This document shows, in pieces, positions 17,453-27,513 of a stretch of DNA of 64,000 bases. The DNA is taken from NCBI RefSeq assembly GCF_014201715.1, contig NZ_JACHFD010000001.1, positions 62,001 through 126,000 of the forward strand, given 5' to 3'. How positions within the stretch are numbered: position 1 is the first letter of the stretch; every line of letters starts with the position of its first letter. The DNA is from Haloferula luteola. Lineage in GTDB: Bacteria; Verrucomicrobiota; Verrucomicrobiia; Verrucomicrobiales; Akkermansiaceae. Made by a program: the position numbers and the translations under genes. The notes under the pieces are model-generated. The model did no database searches. It was not told the DNA's origin and was given only the letters and a program-made list of their open reading frames with translations.

Positions 17453-19192
17453 TCAGCCGACGATCTCACCCGAAGCCTTGCGGGCGCGCTCGTTTTCAAG
17501 AAGGGGAATGGTCACGCCAGTTTCGGTCACCACGACTCCGAGGTCGCCGATTTTCGAGAGGGAGAGGTCGGCAAACTCCGAGACGGATCCGGCCATGTCT
17601 TTGAAGACATCTTCGATCAGATAGGGGCCTACAGAACCAGCCAGATCACGGAGGATTTCCCAATCGTCACGAGCCTCTTCAGGGGGCTCCACGGCTCGAT
17701 TGAGGCGTTGCAAGCGCCCGGTGACATTGACCATCGAACCTCGCTTTTCAGCGAAGGCGGCACCCGGGAGAACCACATGGCTGGCTTCGGCGGTGGGCCC
17801 GGCAAGCAGTTGAACCGAAGCCATGAACTCGGGCTTGCTGAGGTCTTCTTGAGTGAAGCCCGCCTCGGCGGTAAGATCCTCTCCGAATACGAGCAGCGCC
17901 TTGATTTCACCGCTACGAACGCCATCGAGAATGGCCGAAAGTCGGAATGCGGGATCTTCTCGTTTCCAAACCAAGCGAGTTCCCGTGGTGTTCGGATTGC
18001 GGTCGGCAGAGATCAGTTTCCCGTCGCTCTCGCCGATGCGCGGCACGGTCGAAATCTGATCAATGCCGTGGCCTTCAGCAAGTTTGCGCACCATGTGAAG
18101 CTCCTCATTGGTCATTCGTGAGGAGGCGATGATGGCGATTTGCTGTGCTGGGTAGTTGGTCAGAGCCTCCCGCACCAAGCGGATGGACTGATCCCATGTG
18201 GCGGGCTGATGCACGCCATCGAGCTTCACCATCGGCTCAGTGAGTCGCTCAGGGCCATCGATATAGTGAAAATTGAGGCGATGCGAATCGGGCATCCAGC
18301 AGGAATTCACTTCGTCATTTTGACGAGGAGTGATCCGGTAGACGCGATTGCCACGGGTCCAAACGATGATGTTGGCTCCGGTCCCGCAGTTGACGTCGAT
18401 GGTTTTGGTTTCCTTGAGGAACCAAACACGCATTTCGAAGCGGAAATCGTTGCTGGTGAGGGCACCCACCGGGCAGATGTCGGCGGTGTTCAGCGAGTAG
18501 TTGGAATCGAGCTTGCGGCCCGGGTGGACGGTGAGGGTGGTGTAGGTGCCGCGCTGAGTAAATCCAAGCACCGGATCATCAGCCACTTCCGCCATGAAAC
18601 GAATGCAACGGCTGCACATGATGCAGCGCTCGTCATCGAGTCGAATGCGTGGTCCGATGTCGACGTTCTTCGGCTTCTTCACCTTCATGTCGATGAAGCG
18701 CGAAACGCCCCGGCCGTAACCCACCGAGTGCTCTTGAAGTCGGCACTCGCCTGCTTGGTCGCAGATGGGGCAATCCAGCGGGTGATTGATCAGGAGGAAC
18801 TCCATGACCCCTTGGCGCACCTTGTCGACCAGATCGCCCGTGGTACGGATGCCCATGTTCTCCGTCACCGTATTGGCGCAGGCAATCACTGGGCGGGGCA
18901 TCCAGCCGATATCGAGGTAGCCCTCGTCATTGTAGCTGGGTTCCTGACCCGGAGCCGGGCGTGGTGGCATGCCCATTTGAACCAGGCACATGCGGCAGTT
19001 GCCCGGAGAAGACAGCTTCGGATGGTAGCAGTAGTGGGGGACGTCGACGCCGAACATCCGACAGGCCTCGATCATGCGGGTGCCTTTCGGAACCTGGCAC
19101 CAAACGCCATTGATCTGCACGTTGACCATGCCTTTTTCGGCGGCAAGATCCTTGGGAAGGCGGGCTTCTGTGGTCGATGCGGAGTCGCTCAT
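17453..19192 (-). CDS. nuoG: NADH-quinone oxidoreductase subunit G
   Basis: 579 residues. The N-terminal [2Fe-2S] domain has HYCYHPKLSSPGNCRMC. The His-Cys-type N5 site is HPLDCPICDQAGECRLQ, and the following ferredoxin-like clusters include CIMCSRCIRF. The C-terminal molybdopterin-oxidoreductase-like domain is shortened and lacks the extra N7 motif. NuoG receives electrons from NuoF. It is the first gene of this operon; nuoA-F are not in the window and must lie elsewhere. Confidence 0.94.
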   Translation of the reverse strand: MSDSASTTEARLPKDLAAEKGMVNVQINGVWCQVPKGTRMIEACRMFGVDVPHYCYHPKLSSPGNCRMCLVQMGMPPRPAPGQEPSYNDEGYLDIGWMPRPVIACANTVTENMGIRTTGDLVDKVRQGVMEFLLINHPLDCPICDQAGECRLQEHSVGYGRGVSRFIDMKVKKPKNVDIGPRIRLDDERCIMCSRCIRFMAEVADDPVLGFTQRGTYTTLTVHPGRKLDSNYSLNTADICPVGALTSNDFRFEMRVWFLKETKTIDVNCGTGANIIVWTRGNRVYRITPRQNDEVNSCWMPDSHRLNFHYIDGPERLTEPMVKLDGVHQPATWDQSIRLVREALTNYPAQQIAIIASSRMTNEELHMVRKLAEGHGIDQISTVPRIGESDGKLISADRNPNTTGTRLVWKREDPAFRLSAILDGVRSGEIKALLVFGEDLTAEAGFTQEDLSKPEFMASVQLLAGPTAEASHVVLPGAAFAEKRGSMVNVTGRLQRLNRAVEPPEEARDDWEILRDLAGSVGPYLIEDVFKDMAGSVSEFADLSLSKIGDLGVVVTETGVTIPLLENERARKASGEIVG

Positions 19193-19322
19193 GTCGATGC
19201 GAGGAAACGTGCGTTCGGCACGGTCGGGAAACGGCGCGGCGGGAATATGAAAACCACCCCAGCCAGCGGCAAGCGCACTTTGTGAAAAATTTCACAAACT
19301 CAGGCCGGCGGCGAGGAAAGAA

Positions 19323-19359
19323 AGGCCGGAAATGCACCCAAGCTGGGCAAATCCGGCCT
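19323..19359 (-). terminator. Rho-independent terminator downstream of efp
   Basis: Eight-base inverted repeat AGGCCGGA (19323-19330) with TCCGGCCT (19352-19359), followed on the minus strand by TTTCTTTCC. It lies 11 bases beyond the efp stop and upstream of nuoG. Confidence 0.7.
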
Positions 19360-19370
19360 CTTGAGGCTCT

Positions 19371-19934
19371 TTAGGCGCGGCTGATGTAGGATCCGTCCTC
19401 GGTTTTGATCAGCAACTTTTCACCGGGATTGATGAAAAGAGGAGCCTGCACGACCAAGCCGGTCTCCATCACCACGGTCTTGTTCGCGTTGTTGGCGGAG
19501 TCGCCCTTGATGCCCTCGGGGGCTTCGGCAACGGTCATGACCATCGACGGCGGAAGCTCGATGTCAGCCACCACACCGTCTGCGAAGAGCAAGGTGTAGA
19601 TTTGAGCCTCGATCAGGTAGTCCCTCACGATCTCGATGATCTCCTCAGGAACCACGACGTCGTCGTAGGTCTCATTGTGGAGGAAGTGGTGACCGGCAGA
19701 GTCCTTGTAGGAGTATTCGTGGGGGATGCGCTCCAGCATCACGCCTTCCATCGAATCGTTCGAGGTGAGGCGAAGGTTCGACACCTTCTTGGTCGCCACG
19801 CTGCGGATCGACATCTGAACGTAGGACGCCATTCGAGGAGGCGTTTTGAGCTCGTGGGAGATCACGACGCAAACGTCGCCATTATGACGAACCGCGTGTC
19901 CGCGGCGGAGGTTGATGACAGGAGTGCTAGCCAT
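19371..19934 (-). CDS. efp: Elongation factor P
   Basis: 187 residues from the ATG at 19934 (MASTPVINLRRGHAV); the longer start at 19973 adds a proline-rich tail absent from the family. The three beta-barrel domains are recognisable: KVSNLRLTSNDSMEGVMLER, the YSYKDSAGHHFLHNETYD strand pair typical of domain II, and LVVQAPLFINPGEKLLIKTEDGSY in domain III. EF-P relieves ribosome stalling at polyproline. The domain I loop that normally carries the modified lysine reads HELKTPPRMAS: spacing to the following strand places an arginine (R34) at the tip, as in EarP-type factors, although a lysine (K30) is nearby. It is monocistronic with its own terminator. Confidence 0.94.
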   Translation of the reverse strand: MASTPVINLRRGHAVRHNGDVCVVISHELKTPPRMASYVQMSIRSVATKKVSNLRLTSNDSMEGVMLERIPHEYSYKDSAGHHFLHNETYDDVVVPEEIIEIVRDYLIEAQIYTLLFADGVVADIELPPSMVMTVAEAPEGIKGDSANNANKTVVMETGLVVQAPLFINPGEKLLIKTEDGSYISRA

Positions 19935-20086
19935 GTTGCGGGGCGAAATAGGTGCCCACCCGCCCGATGGCAAGGATGGAGTCGTGCGAAGGGCTTGGGA
20001 GAGAAGGGGCTGGCTTGATATGCGGCGCTGTCTCGATCTCCCTCGGGAAACTCGAGAAGGGCGATTTCACAATGGAAGCTCGCCAT

Positions 20087-20239
20087 GTGACAGAAGGTTC
20101 ACGCAAACTGGAGCATTCCATCCAGGCAAAGAACCTACAACCCGCTTCCAGTAAAGGAAAAGGGCAGGTTTTTCGCCTCGCCCGCTCGGCGTGACAAAAG
20201 CGTCACACAACATCACTCCCGGGTGACGGGGTTGTCACC
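20087..20239 (+). promoter_or_regulatory. Candidate PhoB-box array upstream of the phosphate porin
   Basis: GTGAC/GTCAC half-sites begin at 20191, 20202, 20223 and 20234, with a degenerate ATCAC at 20212, so steps are 11, 10, 11 and 11 bases: the periodicity of tandem Pho boxes. A looser pair (GTGAC at 20087, TTCAC at 20098) lies upstream. The array ends about 40 bases before the porin start. The 20087-20239 span otherwise has no gene: it is the intergenic region between efp and the porin. Regulation by a PhoB-like protein is inferred from the pattern and from the genes downstream. Confidence 0.6.
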
Positions 20240-20281
20240 CTAGGAAGCGCCCGGTCAAAATCCATGACTTCCCACGCAACC

Positions 20282-21586
20282 ATGAAATCGTTCGAAATTG
20301 CCCTCGCTCAAGGGCTTCGCATGGCCCTCCTCGGGCTCGGTGTCTCCACCGCCCTCGCGGGTGAACCCCAAGAACTCATCGCCCCTCCCACAGGGACGGC
20401 AACTGGGGCAGGGGACTGGTGCGAGTGGCTCTCCAACAAGCCTGGCACTCTCTACAAAGGGGAGAATCCGTTCATTCAGGAAATCGGCATCTTCGGACGC
20501 TTCCAATGGCAAGCGGCTTACGTCGCCGGGCAGGATGTCAATGGCTACGAATTCAGCGATGACTACACCGAACTGCGACGGTTTCGACTCGGCGCTCAGG
20601 TCAAGTTCCTGAACTACTTTGCGGCGAAGGCAAACGTGAACCTGGTTGATGACGCGCGGCATGCGACCAGCCGCTTTCCCGGGGATGATCAGCTCGGATG
20701 GGGCTACGAGGATTTCGATGAAGCCCTGCTTTTCTTCGATGCCAAGAAGGCTTTCGGCATCGAGGCTCTGGATGCCCTTGAGGTGGCTTATGGCCGGCAT
20801 AAATTCACGCTCGGATCGGAAGCGAGGGAGTCATCGAAGAAGCTTCTCACCGTGGAGCGCTCAGCCATTTCCAACAAAGTTTACGACAGCCTCCGCCCCA
20901 CAGGCGTGACCATCTCCGCCGAAAAAGGACCATGGTCTGCCATGGTGGGAGTCTTCAGTACCGACACCAATGAAGATGGGGACAATGTCGACTTCATCGG
21001 TGGCTGGCACGATGGTCTGGCCTATACAGTGGGCCTTGGCTATGCGGCGAGCGAGCAGTGGTCGTTTTACTGGGATTTCGTCCAAAACGATGCCGACGCG
21101 ACCCAAGGAGAGGACAGCCTCTGGAACTACGCTTGGGCCACCAGCTTCACCGCTGAGTACGATGCGGAAACCTGGGGGGTCATCGGGGACCTTTACTACG
21201 GCGATAACGGAAGTGCCGGCAACGGAGTCGGCCGGCGCAGTCGCCAGGGCGAATTTTGGGCCTTGGTGGTGATGCCCCATGTCTGGCTGGTAAAGGACAA
21301 GCTTGAGGGCGTCGTTCGCTACCAATATGCCGGGTCATCTGAGGACCAAGGCATTCGAGCCAATAGCCGCTACGTGCGTCGCGACCACGGGCCTGTCGTG
21401 AACGTCAATTCCGGGCGAGGCAATGAACACCAATCCATTTACGCAGGCCTCAACTATTACCTTTGTGGCCATAACCTCAAAGTTCAAGGCGGCGTCGAAT
21501 ACGAATGGATGAACACGCCCGGCGTGGGAAGCCAAGGAGACTACGATGCGGTCACTACCTGGTTCGGCTTCCGCAGCTTCTTCTGA
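20282..21586 (+). CDS. Phosphate-selective porin (OprP/OprO-like) outer-membrane protein
   Basis: About 434 residues from the ATG at 20282, which gives a compact signal peptide (MKSFEIALAQGLRMALLGLG, cleavage after ALA). An alternative ATG lies at 20264. The body is a series of alternating beta strands rich in Tyr and Trp, with porin-style turns (RRFRLGAQVKFLNYFAAKAN, YAGLNYYLCGHNLKVQGG), and it ends in aromatic FGFRSFF, the outer-membrane insertion signal. It resembles the porin O/P family that passes phosphate across the outer membrane. Position directly before pstS and after a PhoB-box-like array supports a phosphate role. Confidence 0.8.
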   Translation: MKSFEIALAQGLRMALLGLGVSTALAGEPQELIAPPTGTATGAGDWCEWLSNKPGTLYKGENPFIQEIGIFGRFQWQAAYVAGQDVNGYEFSDDYTELRRFRLGAQVKFLNYFAAKANVNLVDDARHATSRFPGDDQLGWGYEDFDEALLFFDAKKAFGIEALDALEVAYGRHKFTLGSEARESSKKLLTVERSAISNKVYDSLRPTGVTISAEKGPWSAMVGVFSTDTNEDGDNVDFIGGWHDGLAYTVGLGYAASEQWSFYWDFVQNDADATQGEDSLWNYAWATSFTAEYDAETWGVIGDLYYGDNGSAGNGVGRRSRQGEFWALVVMPHVWLVKDKLEGVVRYQYAGSSEDQGIRANSRYVRRDHGPVVNVNSGRGNEHQSIYAGLNYYLCGHNLKVQGGVEYEWMNTPGVGSQGDYDAVTTWFGFRSFF

Positions 21587-21638
21587 TGGAAAACGCTCTC
21601 CGTCACCCGAGGGTCCGAGGTGTCTGCCGAGGAGGGTC

Positions 21639-21690
21639 GGGTGACGGCTTTGACATGCCTTTCGAAAGCCCAGCGTGACAACTCCGTCAC
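21639..21690 (+). promoter_or_regulatory. Candidate PhoB box upstream of pstS
   Basis: GTGAC at 21675 and GTCAC at 21686 are 11 bases apart, the same architecture as the porin-upstream array. A weaker partner (GTGACGGCTTTGACA) lies at 21641-21655. The pair is about 105 bases before the pstS start. Confidence 0.5.
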
Positions 21691-21793
21691 CATAGATCCA
21701 CTGGCAAAAGCCTCAACATTTCCGATGTCTCTGCCGCGCCTACCAAGCGCTTCTGTTCTGTTAACACCTGATCCACGCCAAACCACTTTTCCC

Positions 21794-22747
21794 ATGAAAG
21801 CAATCCTGACTGGTATCCTCGCCGCCGGCATGGCCACCGCCATGGCCGCTGAATCTCACCTCGATGAAAACCTGCCTGCCTACGAGTCGGTTTCCGGAGT
21901 TTCGGGCAGCCTGAGCTCGGTGGGATCGGATACGCTCAATAACCTCATGACCCTTTGGGCAGAAGGCTTCAAAAAGGCCTACCCGAATGTGACCATCTCG
22001 ATCGAGGGCAAAGGGTCATCCACCGCTCCGCCAGCGCTGATCGAAGGCACGTCCCAACTCGGGCCCATGAGCCGTCCGATGAAGGCTGAAGAAATGGACG
22101 CCTTCGAAAAGAAATTCGGCTACAAGCCGACGGAGGTGAAAGTCGCGATTGATGCGCTTGCGGTCTTCGCCCACAAGGACAACCCCTTGAAGGGACTGTC
22201 TTTGGCCCAAGTCGACGGGATCTTTTCCAGCACTCGCAAGAGCGGGAGCCAGGACCTCACGGAGTGGGGGCAACTGGGCCTCGATGCCTGGAAGGGCCGT
22301 CCGATCTCCCTTTACGGCCGCAACTCCGCCTCCGGCACCTATGGCTTCTTCCAAGAACACGTGCTGGGCAAGGGTGACTACAAGCCAACGGTGAAGGAAC
22401 AGCCCGGCTCTTCGGCCGTCGTGCAGGGGGTGGGAGGAGATCTCTACGCTCTCGGCTACTCGGGGATCGGATACAAAACTTCGGGAGTCCGCGCGCTACC
22501 ACTTTCCAGCGATGGCGGTGAGTTCTTTGAAGCGACCTACGACAACGCCCTCTCGGGTGACTATCCCCTGGCTCGTTTCCTTCTGATTTACGTCAACAAG
22601 AAGCCCGGTGAACCCCTCGCAAAGACTTCTCTCGAGTTCATGAAATTCGTGCTCTCGAAAGACGGTCAGGAAGTCGTGGAAAAAGATGGCTACTTCCCCC
22701 TTCCTGCGGAACTGGCCACTGAGGTGTTGGAATCGCTCTCGAAGTGA
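21794..22747 (+). CDS. pstS: Phosphate ABC transporter substrate-binding protein
   Basis: 317 residues from the ATG at 21794, with a signal peptide (MKAILTGILAAGMATAMAAE) that excludes the longer upstream start. The PstS phosphate-binding motifs are present: SLSSVGSDTLNNLMTLWAEG, EGKGSSTAPPALIEGTSQLG and YGRNSASGTYGFFQEHVL, which supplies the Arg/Ser/Thr ligands. It binds phosphate in the periplasm for delivery to PstC/PstA. It is encoded between the porin and pstC, in the same direction. Confidence 0.95.
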   Translation: MKAILTGILAAGMATAMAAESHLDENLPAYESVSGVSGSLSSVGSDTLNNLMTLWAEGFKKAYPNVTISIEGKGSSTAPPALIEGTSQLGPMSRPMKAEEMDAFEKKFGYKPTEVKVAIDALAVFAHKDNPLKGLSLAQVDGIFSSTRKSGSQDLTEWGQLGLDAWKGRPISLYGRNSASGTYGFFQEHVLGKGDYKPTVKEQPGSSAVVQGVGGDLYALGYSGIGYKTSGVRALPLSSDGGEFFEATYDNALSGDYPLARFLLIYVNKKPGEPLAKTSLEFMKFVLSKDGQEVVEKDGYFPLPAELATEVLESLSK

Positions 22748-22857
22748 TCTGACGCATTGACCCCAAGCCCGTCTGGGACCAGCAATATCCGCGTCCAAGT
22801 TGTCACTTGGGTGGAGTTGTCCCCTGACGGGCCTCTCTCTTGATTCAGCGCTCCCGA

Positions 22858-25119
22858 ATGAGTTCCGCCAAGCCTCCAGCTCCCGATCCCAAGAGGTTCG
22901 AGGTCTCCAAGCGCACCCTGATGCTCGATCGCGCGATGACCCAGCTCATCCGCATCGGAGGTCTGGCGGTCATCATTGCCGTCTTCGGGATCTTCTTTTT
23001 CATTGTTCGGGAAATCCTGCCCTTGTTTTCGGGTGCCCAAGTGGAAGCCGAAGAGGTGGTTTCCACTCCGGGGGGAGACGTCCAGATCCTCGGCGTCGAT
23101 GAATGGGGTGAGCATCCTTTCCTCTATCGCGGCGGCGATGAGGTGGTGTTCATCGATATGGTGAGCGGAGAGCGCTCAGTTCTCGACGTCCCCTCATTGA
23201 AGGATGTTGAAGTCACGGCGAGCTCCTTCGATCCCGTGCATCGGAGAGTCGCGGTCGGCTTAGCCGATGGACGTGTCGGATCCTTCCTCGTCGTCTATCA
23301 GACAGAATTTTCCGAGGACGGGACGCGGACGATCGTTCCCACCATCGAAACGGAACCTTGGTTCACGGTCTCGACTGGAGAAGGGAAAGTGACCGCCTTG
23401 TCGTACGGCGATGGCGGCGACAAACGCCTGTTGATGGTCGCCCGTGATCAAGGCCTTGCCGCGCTGCGACTGGGGAAAAAGCGCGCTCTGATCGGGAAAC
23501 CCAAACTCACTCTCCAAGGCACCGTCGACCTGACGGAAAGCATGACTTCCGGGGTGGTCTCGGTGACCGCCTCACAAAACGGACAGGCGGGGCTGGTTTC
23601 CGGTGCTGATGGCCAAGTACGTTACTTCCAGGAGTCGGGAGGCGAGGTGACGCTGGTTCAAACCTTTGAGCCCTTCCACGGCGCACCACCGGTGCGCATG
23701 GACTATCTTTTCGGAGGGGTCTCCGTGGCTCTCACGGATGCCGCAGGGGATCAAAAAGTGTTCAGCTTGTTCCGCCCTGAAGGTTCGAACCAGCGGCTTT
23801 TCGGAGAAACCAAAGAGTTTCCCGGAATTGGCACGGGTGCTCCGGTTTTTGCCCCCAGCTTACGCAACAAAAGCTTCCTCACCGGCGCTGGGGGACAACT
23901 TTCCGTGCGCCATCTCACCTCAGGGGCGGTGCGCTGGGAGGGGTTCGCCGAATTTGAACCGGTCGCCGCCACCATTGATGGCAAAACCGAACATTTCTTC
24001 ATCGTGGGCCACGAAGGCCAGGTCCAACGATTCTCCCTGAAGGACCCTCATCCAGAAGCGGGATGGCGGGCGTTTTTCGGAAAGGTATGGTATGAAGGAG
24101 GCTCAGAGCCGGTATTCCAATGGCAATCGACCGGAGGTTCGGATGATTTTGAGCCCAAGCTCTCTCTGATTCCTCTGATCGTGGGGTCCCTGAAGGGCAC
24201 GTTTTACGCCCTCTTGTTTTCCCTCCCGATCGCTCTCTTGGCGGCAGTGTTCTCGGCGGCTTTCCTGCCGCACGACATGAAACGGGTGGTCAAACCTGCC
24301 ATGGAGATCATGGCGTCGCTGCCCTCCGTGGTGCTGGGGTTCCTTGCGGGGATCTGGTTGGCACCGATCATTGAAGACAAAGTTCCATCGATTTTGTTGG
24401 TCTGCCTCTCCCTGCCATTGTCAGCGATGCTTGTGGGAGTGATCTGGAGCCGCCAACCGATCCAAGTTCGGGGTCGCTTTGAAGGGGGCCGGGAGTGGAT
24501 GGTGATGGTTCCGGTCGTTCTCTTGATCGGCTGGCTTGCTTGGATGGCGGGCCCGCTGTTGGAGAAAGCAGTTTTTATCTACAAAGAACCGGAGAGCGGG
24601 CGAGAGATCGCAGATTTCAGACTCTGGTGGCCTCAGGCAACTGGCTTGTCGTTTGACCAACGGAACTCGTTGGTGGTCGGATTCATGATGGGTTTCGCGG
24701 TCATTCCGGTGATTTTCACCATTGCCGAAGATGCTCTTTCGAACGTTCCCAAAACCCTCACCGCAGCCTCCGCCGCACTCGGCGCCAGCCGCTGGCAGGT
24801 CGTGAGAACGGTGATCATTCCCGTGGCCTCCCCCGGGATCTTCTCAGCGCTGATGATCGGCTTTGGACGAGCCGTAGGCGAAACGATGATCGTCGTCATG
24901 GCCACCGGCAACACCCCGGTGACCGAATGGAACATCTTCAGCGGGATGCGCACGCTTTCCGCAAATATCGCCGTCGAGCTGCCAGAAGCCGCCCCGGGTT
25001 CGACTCATTATCGAACCCTGTTCCTCGGCGCTCTCGTGCTGTTCATGCTGACCTTCATCCTCAACAGCGTGGCGGAGGTGATGCGCCAACGCCTGAGGGA
25101 GAAAAACAAGCTCGTCTGA
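22858..25119 (+). CDS. pstC: Phosphate ABC transporter permease PstC with large periplasmic insertion
   Basis: 753 residues from MSSAKPPAP, far above the roughly 320 of E. coli PstC. One N-terminal membrane helix (about 31-50: IGGLAVIIAVFGIFFFIVR) is followed by some 370 residues of repeated beta-strand segments resembling a propeller (for example ALSYGDGGDKRLLMVARDQG, LLSFRPEGSNQ-like stretches), then the permease helices. The permease EAA loop is present near the end: LTAASAALGASRWQVVRTV. This long type is known in Pseudomonas-like and other phyla. Together with PstA it forms the inner-membrane channel for phosphate. Confidence 0.92.
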   Translation: MSSAKPPAPDPKRFEVSKRTLMLDRAMTQLIRIGGLAVIIAVFGIFFFIVREILPLFSGAQVEAEEVVSTPGGDVQILGVDEWGEHPFLYRGGDEVVFIDMVSGERSVLDVPSLKDVEVTASSFDPVHRRVAVGLADGRVGSFLVVYQTEFSEDGTRTIVPTIETEPWFTVSTGEGKVTALSYGDGGDKRLLMVARDQGLAALRLGKKRALIGKPKLTLQGTVDLTESMTSGVVSVTASQNGQAGLVSGADGQVRYFQESGGEVTLVQTFEPFHGAPPVRMDYLFGGVSVALTDAAGDQKVFSLFRPEGSNQRLFGETKEFPGIGTGAPVFAPSLRNKSFLTGAGGQLSVRHLTSGAVRWEGFAEFEPVAATIDGKTEHFFIVGHEGQVQRFSLKDPHPEAGWRAFFGKVWYEGGSEPVFQWQSTGGSDDFEPKLSLIPLIVGSLKGTFYALLFSLPIALLAAVFSAAFLPHDMKRVVKPAMEIMASLPSVVLGFLAGIWLAPIIEDKVPSILLVCLSLPLSAMLVGVIWSRQPIQVRGRFEGGREWMVMVPVVLLIGWLAWMAGPLLEKAVFIYKEPESGREIADFRLWWPQATGLSFDQRNSLVVGFMMGFAVIPVIFTIAEDALSNVPKTLTAASAALGASRWQVVRTVIIPVASPGIFSALMIGFGRAVGETMIVVMATGNTPVTEWNIFSGMRTLSANIAVELPEAAPGSTHYRTLFLGALVLFMLTFILNSVAEVMRQRLREKNKLV

Positions 25120-25129
25120 TTTTCGTTTC

Positions 25130-26752
25130 ATGCCTGCCAAGCCTTCCAATTTTGCCAGCACCGGACGATCGCGTCGCGGCGAGCCCTTTGTGTGGCTCAC
25201 GGCCGCCGGCCTCGCCATTGGCGTGCTCTTGACCGTCGGACTGCTCGGTCTGGTCGTGACAAAGGGACTTGAGTCCTTTTGGCCAGGTCGCATCGAAGTT
25301 TGGAAAGTCGACCGCGAAGGAACCCTCGAGACGGTCGCTGGGTATGTGGTGCAGGAACGCAGTCGCCGCGCCATGGACGGCAGCGCTCACGAGGAGATCC
25401 AAATCTTTCGCGGCAATGGAGAACTCTACGGAGAAAAGTTCCTCTACGTCGATCAGGCGCAAATCCAAGAAACCCAGCAACCCGAAGATTTGGCGCTCAT
25501 TGAGCGACTCGAAGGTGGCTTAGTGATCGGGCGCATCCAATCGATCCAGCTTCATGATGGCGCGACGGTGGAAGGAACCTCCTCGGATTTCCGAAAGCAA
25601 CTCACTCAGCGCATCCGAGAAGCTTCTGACCGTCGGGATCAATTGGAAGACATCGAAAAAGACCGTATCGGCCGCAACGCCAAGGAGGTCAAAGAACTCC
25701 GCCTGAAGGAGAAGTTGTCGGGAACCTCTCCTGAGATCACGGCTCGATTGGAAGCCCTGCAAACGGAATTTGCTCAACTCGATGAACAGCGCACCGAAAT
25801 TCGCCAGGAACTGGAGGCCGATCATCTGGTGGTCGAATCCATCGATGGCCGCCCGCTGTCGCTTCCAGTGGGAGAATTGCTCCACGTATTCCGTCCCAAT
25901 GAAGTCGGGTTCTTCGGAAGAATCGGTGAGATGCTGCGTCGCATTGGCAGCTTCCTCATTAGCGATCCCCGTGAAGCCAATACGGAAGGTGGAGTCTATC
26001 CTGCGATCTTCGGAACGGTGGTGATGACCCTGGTGATGAGCCTGTTCGTGACTCCATTTGGCGTCATCGCGGCCATCTACCTGCGCGAGTATGCGAAACA
26101 GGGACCACTAGTGAGAGCCGTTCGCATCTCTGTCAACAACCTCGCTGGGGTTCCATCGATCGTCTTCGGCGTCTTTGGCCTCGCCTTCTTCATCTATTTT
26201 GTCGGCGGCGTGGTGGACGATTGGTTCTTCCCGACCAGTGAAGAGCCAGTGTTCAAGAGCGGGGGGATTTTGTGGGCTTCGTTGACGTTGGCTCTGTTGA
26301 CCGTTCCCGTGGTGATTGTGGCCACGGAAGAAGCATTGGCCGCGGTGCCTCGCGGCGTCCGTGAGGCCGCCCTCGCGTGCGGAGCCTCAAAGTGGCAGGC
26401 GATCCAGCGGGTCGTTCTCCCCGCTTCTCTTCCAGGCATTCTCACGGGGGTCATTCTCGCCATGGCCCGCGGAGCCGGGGAGGTGGCACCGCTGATGCTC
26501 GTAGGCGTCGTGAAGAGCGCTCCAGATCTTCCCATCGATGGCACCGCTCCCTTCATCCATGCAGAGCGGCAATTCATGCACCTCGGTTTCCATATCTACG
26601 ACCTCGGTTTCCAATCGCCTGACTCGGAAGCGGCAAAGCCTATGGTCTTTGCGACCACGCTGCTGCTGATCACGATCGTGGTCGTGATGAATCTGTCCGC
26701 GATCATCATTCGTAACCGTCTCCGGAAGAAGTACGCCACCAGCAGTTTCTGA
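25130..26752 (+). CDS. pstA: Phosphate ABC transporter permease PstA with periplasmic coiled-coil insertion
   Basis: 540 residues, again almost twice the standard length. The first helix (residues 24-45, [20 protein letters not shown]) precedes about 240 residues with a heptad-rich, charged stretch ([40 protein letters not shown]), likely a periplasmic coiled coil. The remaining helices carry the permease motif [17 protein letters not shown]. It pairs with PstC. The stop TGA shares its last base with the ATG of pstB, a 1-base overlap. Confidence 0.93.
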   Translation: MPAKPSNFASTGRSRRGEPFVWLTAAGLAIGVLLTVGLLGLVVTKGLESFWPGRIEVWKVDREGTLETVAGYVVQERSRRAMDGSAHEEIQIFRGNGELYGEKFLYVDQAQIQETQQPEDLALIERLEGGLVIGRIQSIQLHDGATVEGTSSDFRKQLTQRIREASDRRDQLEDIEKDRIGRNAKEVKELRLKEKLSGTSPEITARLEALQTEFAQLDEQRTEIRQELEADHLVVESIDGRPLSLPVGELLHVFRPNEVGFFGRIGEMLRRIGSFLISDPREANTEGGVYPAIFGTVVMTLVMSLFVTPFGVIAAIYLREYAKQGPLVRAVRISVNNLAGVPSIVFGVFGLAFFIYFVGGVVDDWFFPTSEEPVFKSGGILWASLTLALLTVPVVIVATEEALAAVPRGVREAALACGASKWQAIQRVVLPASLPGILTGVILAMARGAGEVAPLMLVGVVKSAPDLPIDGTAPFIHAERQFMHLGFHIYDLGFQSPDSEAAKPMVFATTLLLITIVVVMNLSAIIIRNRLRKKYATSSF

Positions 26753-27513
26753 TGCCCCGCGAAGATTTTATCGCCGTCGACCACTTCAGTTTCTTCTACG
26801 GACCGAAGCAGGCTCTGTATGGCATCGACATGAGAATACCGGAGCGCCAGGTCACAGCCCTGATTGGGCCGTCTGGTTGTGGTAAGTCGACGCTGTTAAG
26901 AAACATGAATCGGATGAACGACCTCATCGATGGGGTGCGACATCAAGGTGACATCCGCTTGAATGGCAACAGCCTGTATGACCCCAAGGTCGAAGTGATT
27001 TCCCTGCGAAAGCGCGTGGGAATGGTTTTCCAGAAATACAATCCATTCGCCAAATCGATCTACGAAAACGTCGTTTTCAGTCTCCGGGTCGCAGGACGCA
27101 ATCGAAAGAAGGAACTCGACGAAGTCGTGGAGCGTTCTTTGCGCTCCGCAGCGCTCTGGGATGAAGTGAAGGACCGCCTGCACGATAGCGCCTTCGGCCT
27201 TTCGGGGGGGCAGCAACAGCGGCTTTGCATCGCCCGAGCCATCGCCAATCAGCCGGAGATCTTGCTGATGGATGAACCTTGCGCGGCGCTGGATCCCACC
27301 GCCACTCTCAAGATTGAGGCTCTGATTCGCGAGTTGAAGGAGCAATTCACGATCGTGATCGTCACTCACAATATGGAACAGGCCACCCGTTGTTCGGATC
27401 GTACGGCGTTTCTCTACATGGGTCGACTCATCGAGTATGGTCCTACCTTGGAGGTCTTCGAAAACCCCAAGCAAGAGGAAACGGAAGCCTACATCTCCGG
27501 TCGCTTCAGCTGA
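26752..27513 (+). CDS. pstB: Phosphate ABC transporter ATP-binding protein, first copy
   Basis: 253 residues. Walker [20 protein letters not shown], the PstB-specific Q-loop [19 protein letters not shown], signature [14 protein letters not shown] and Walker [14 protein letters not shown] are intact, as is the switch histidine in IVTHNMEQA. It powers phosphate import in the cytosol with PstC/PstA. It is translationally coupled to pstA in front and to a second pstB behind, each by a one-base overlap. Confidence 0.96.
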   Translation: MPREDFIAVDHFSFFYGPKQALYGIDMRIPERQVTALIGPSGCGKSTLLRNMNRMNDLIDGVRHQGDIRLNGNSLYDPKVEVISLRKRVGMVFQKYNPFAKSIYENVVFSLRVAGRNRKKELDEVVERSLRSAALWDEVKDRLHDSAFGLSGGQQQRLCIARAIANQPEILLMDEPCAALDPTATLKIEALIRELKEQFTIVIVTHNMEQATRCSDRTAFLYMGRLIEYGPTLEVFENPKQEETEAYISGRFS

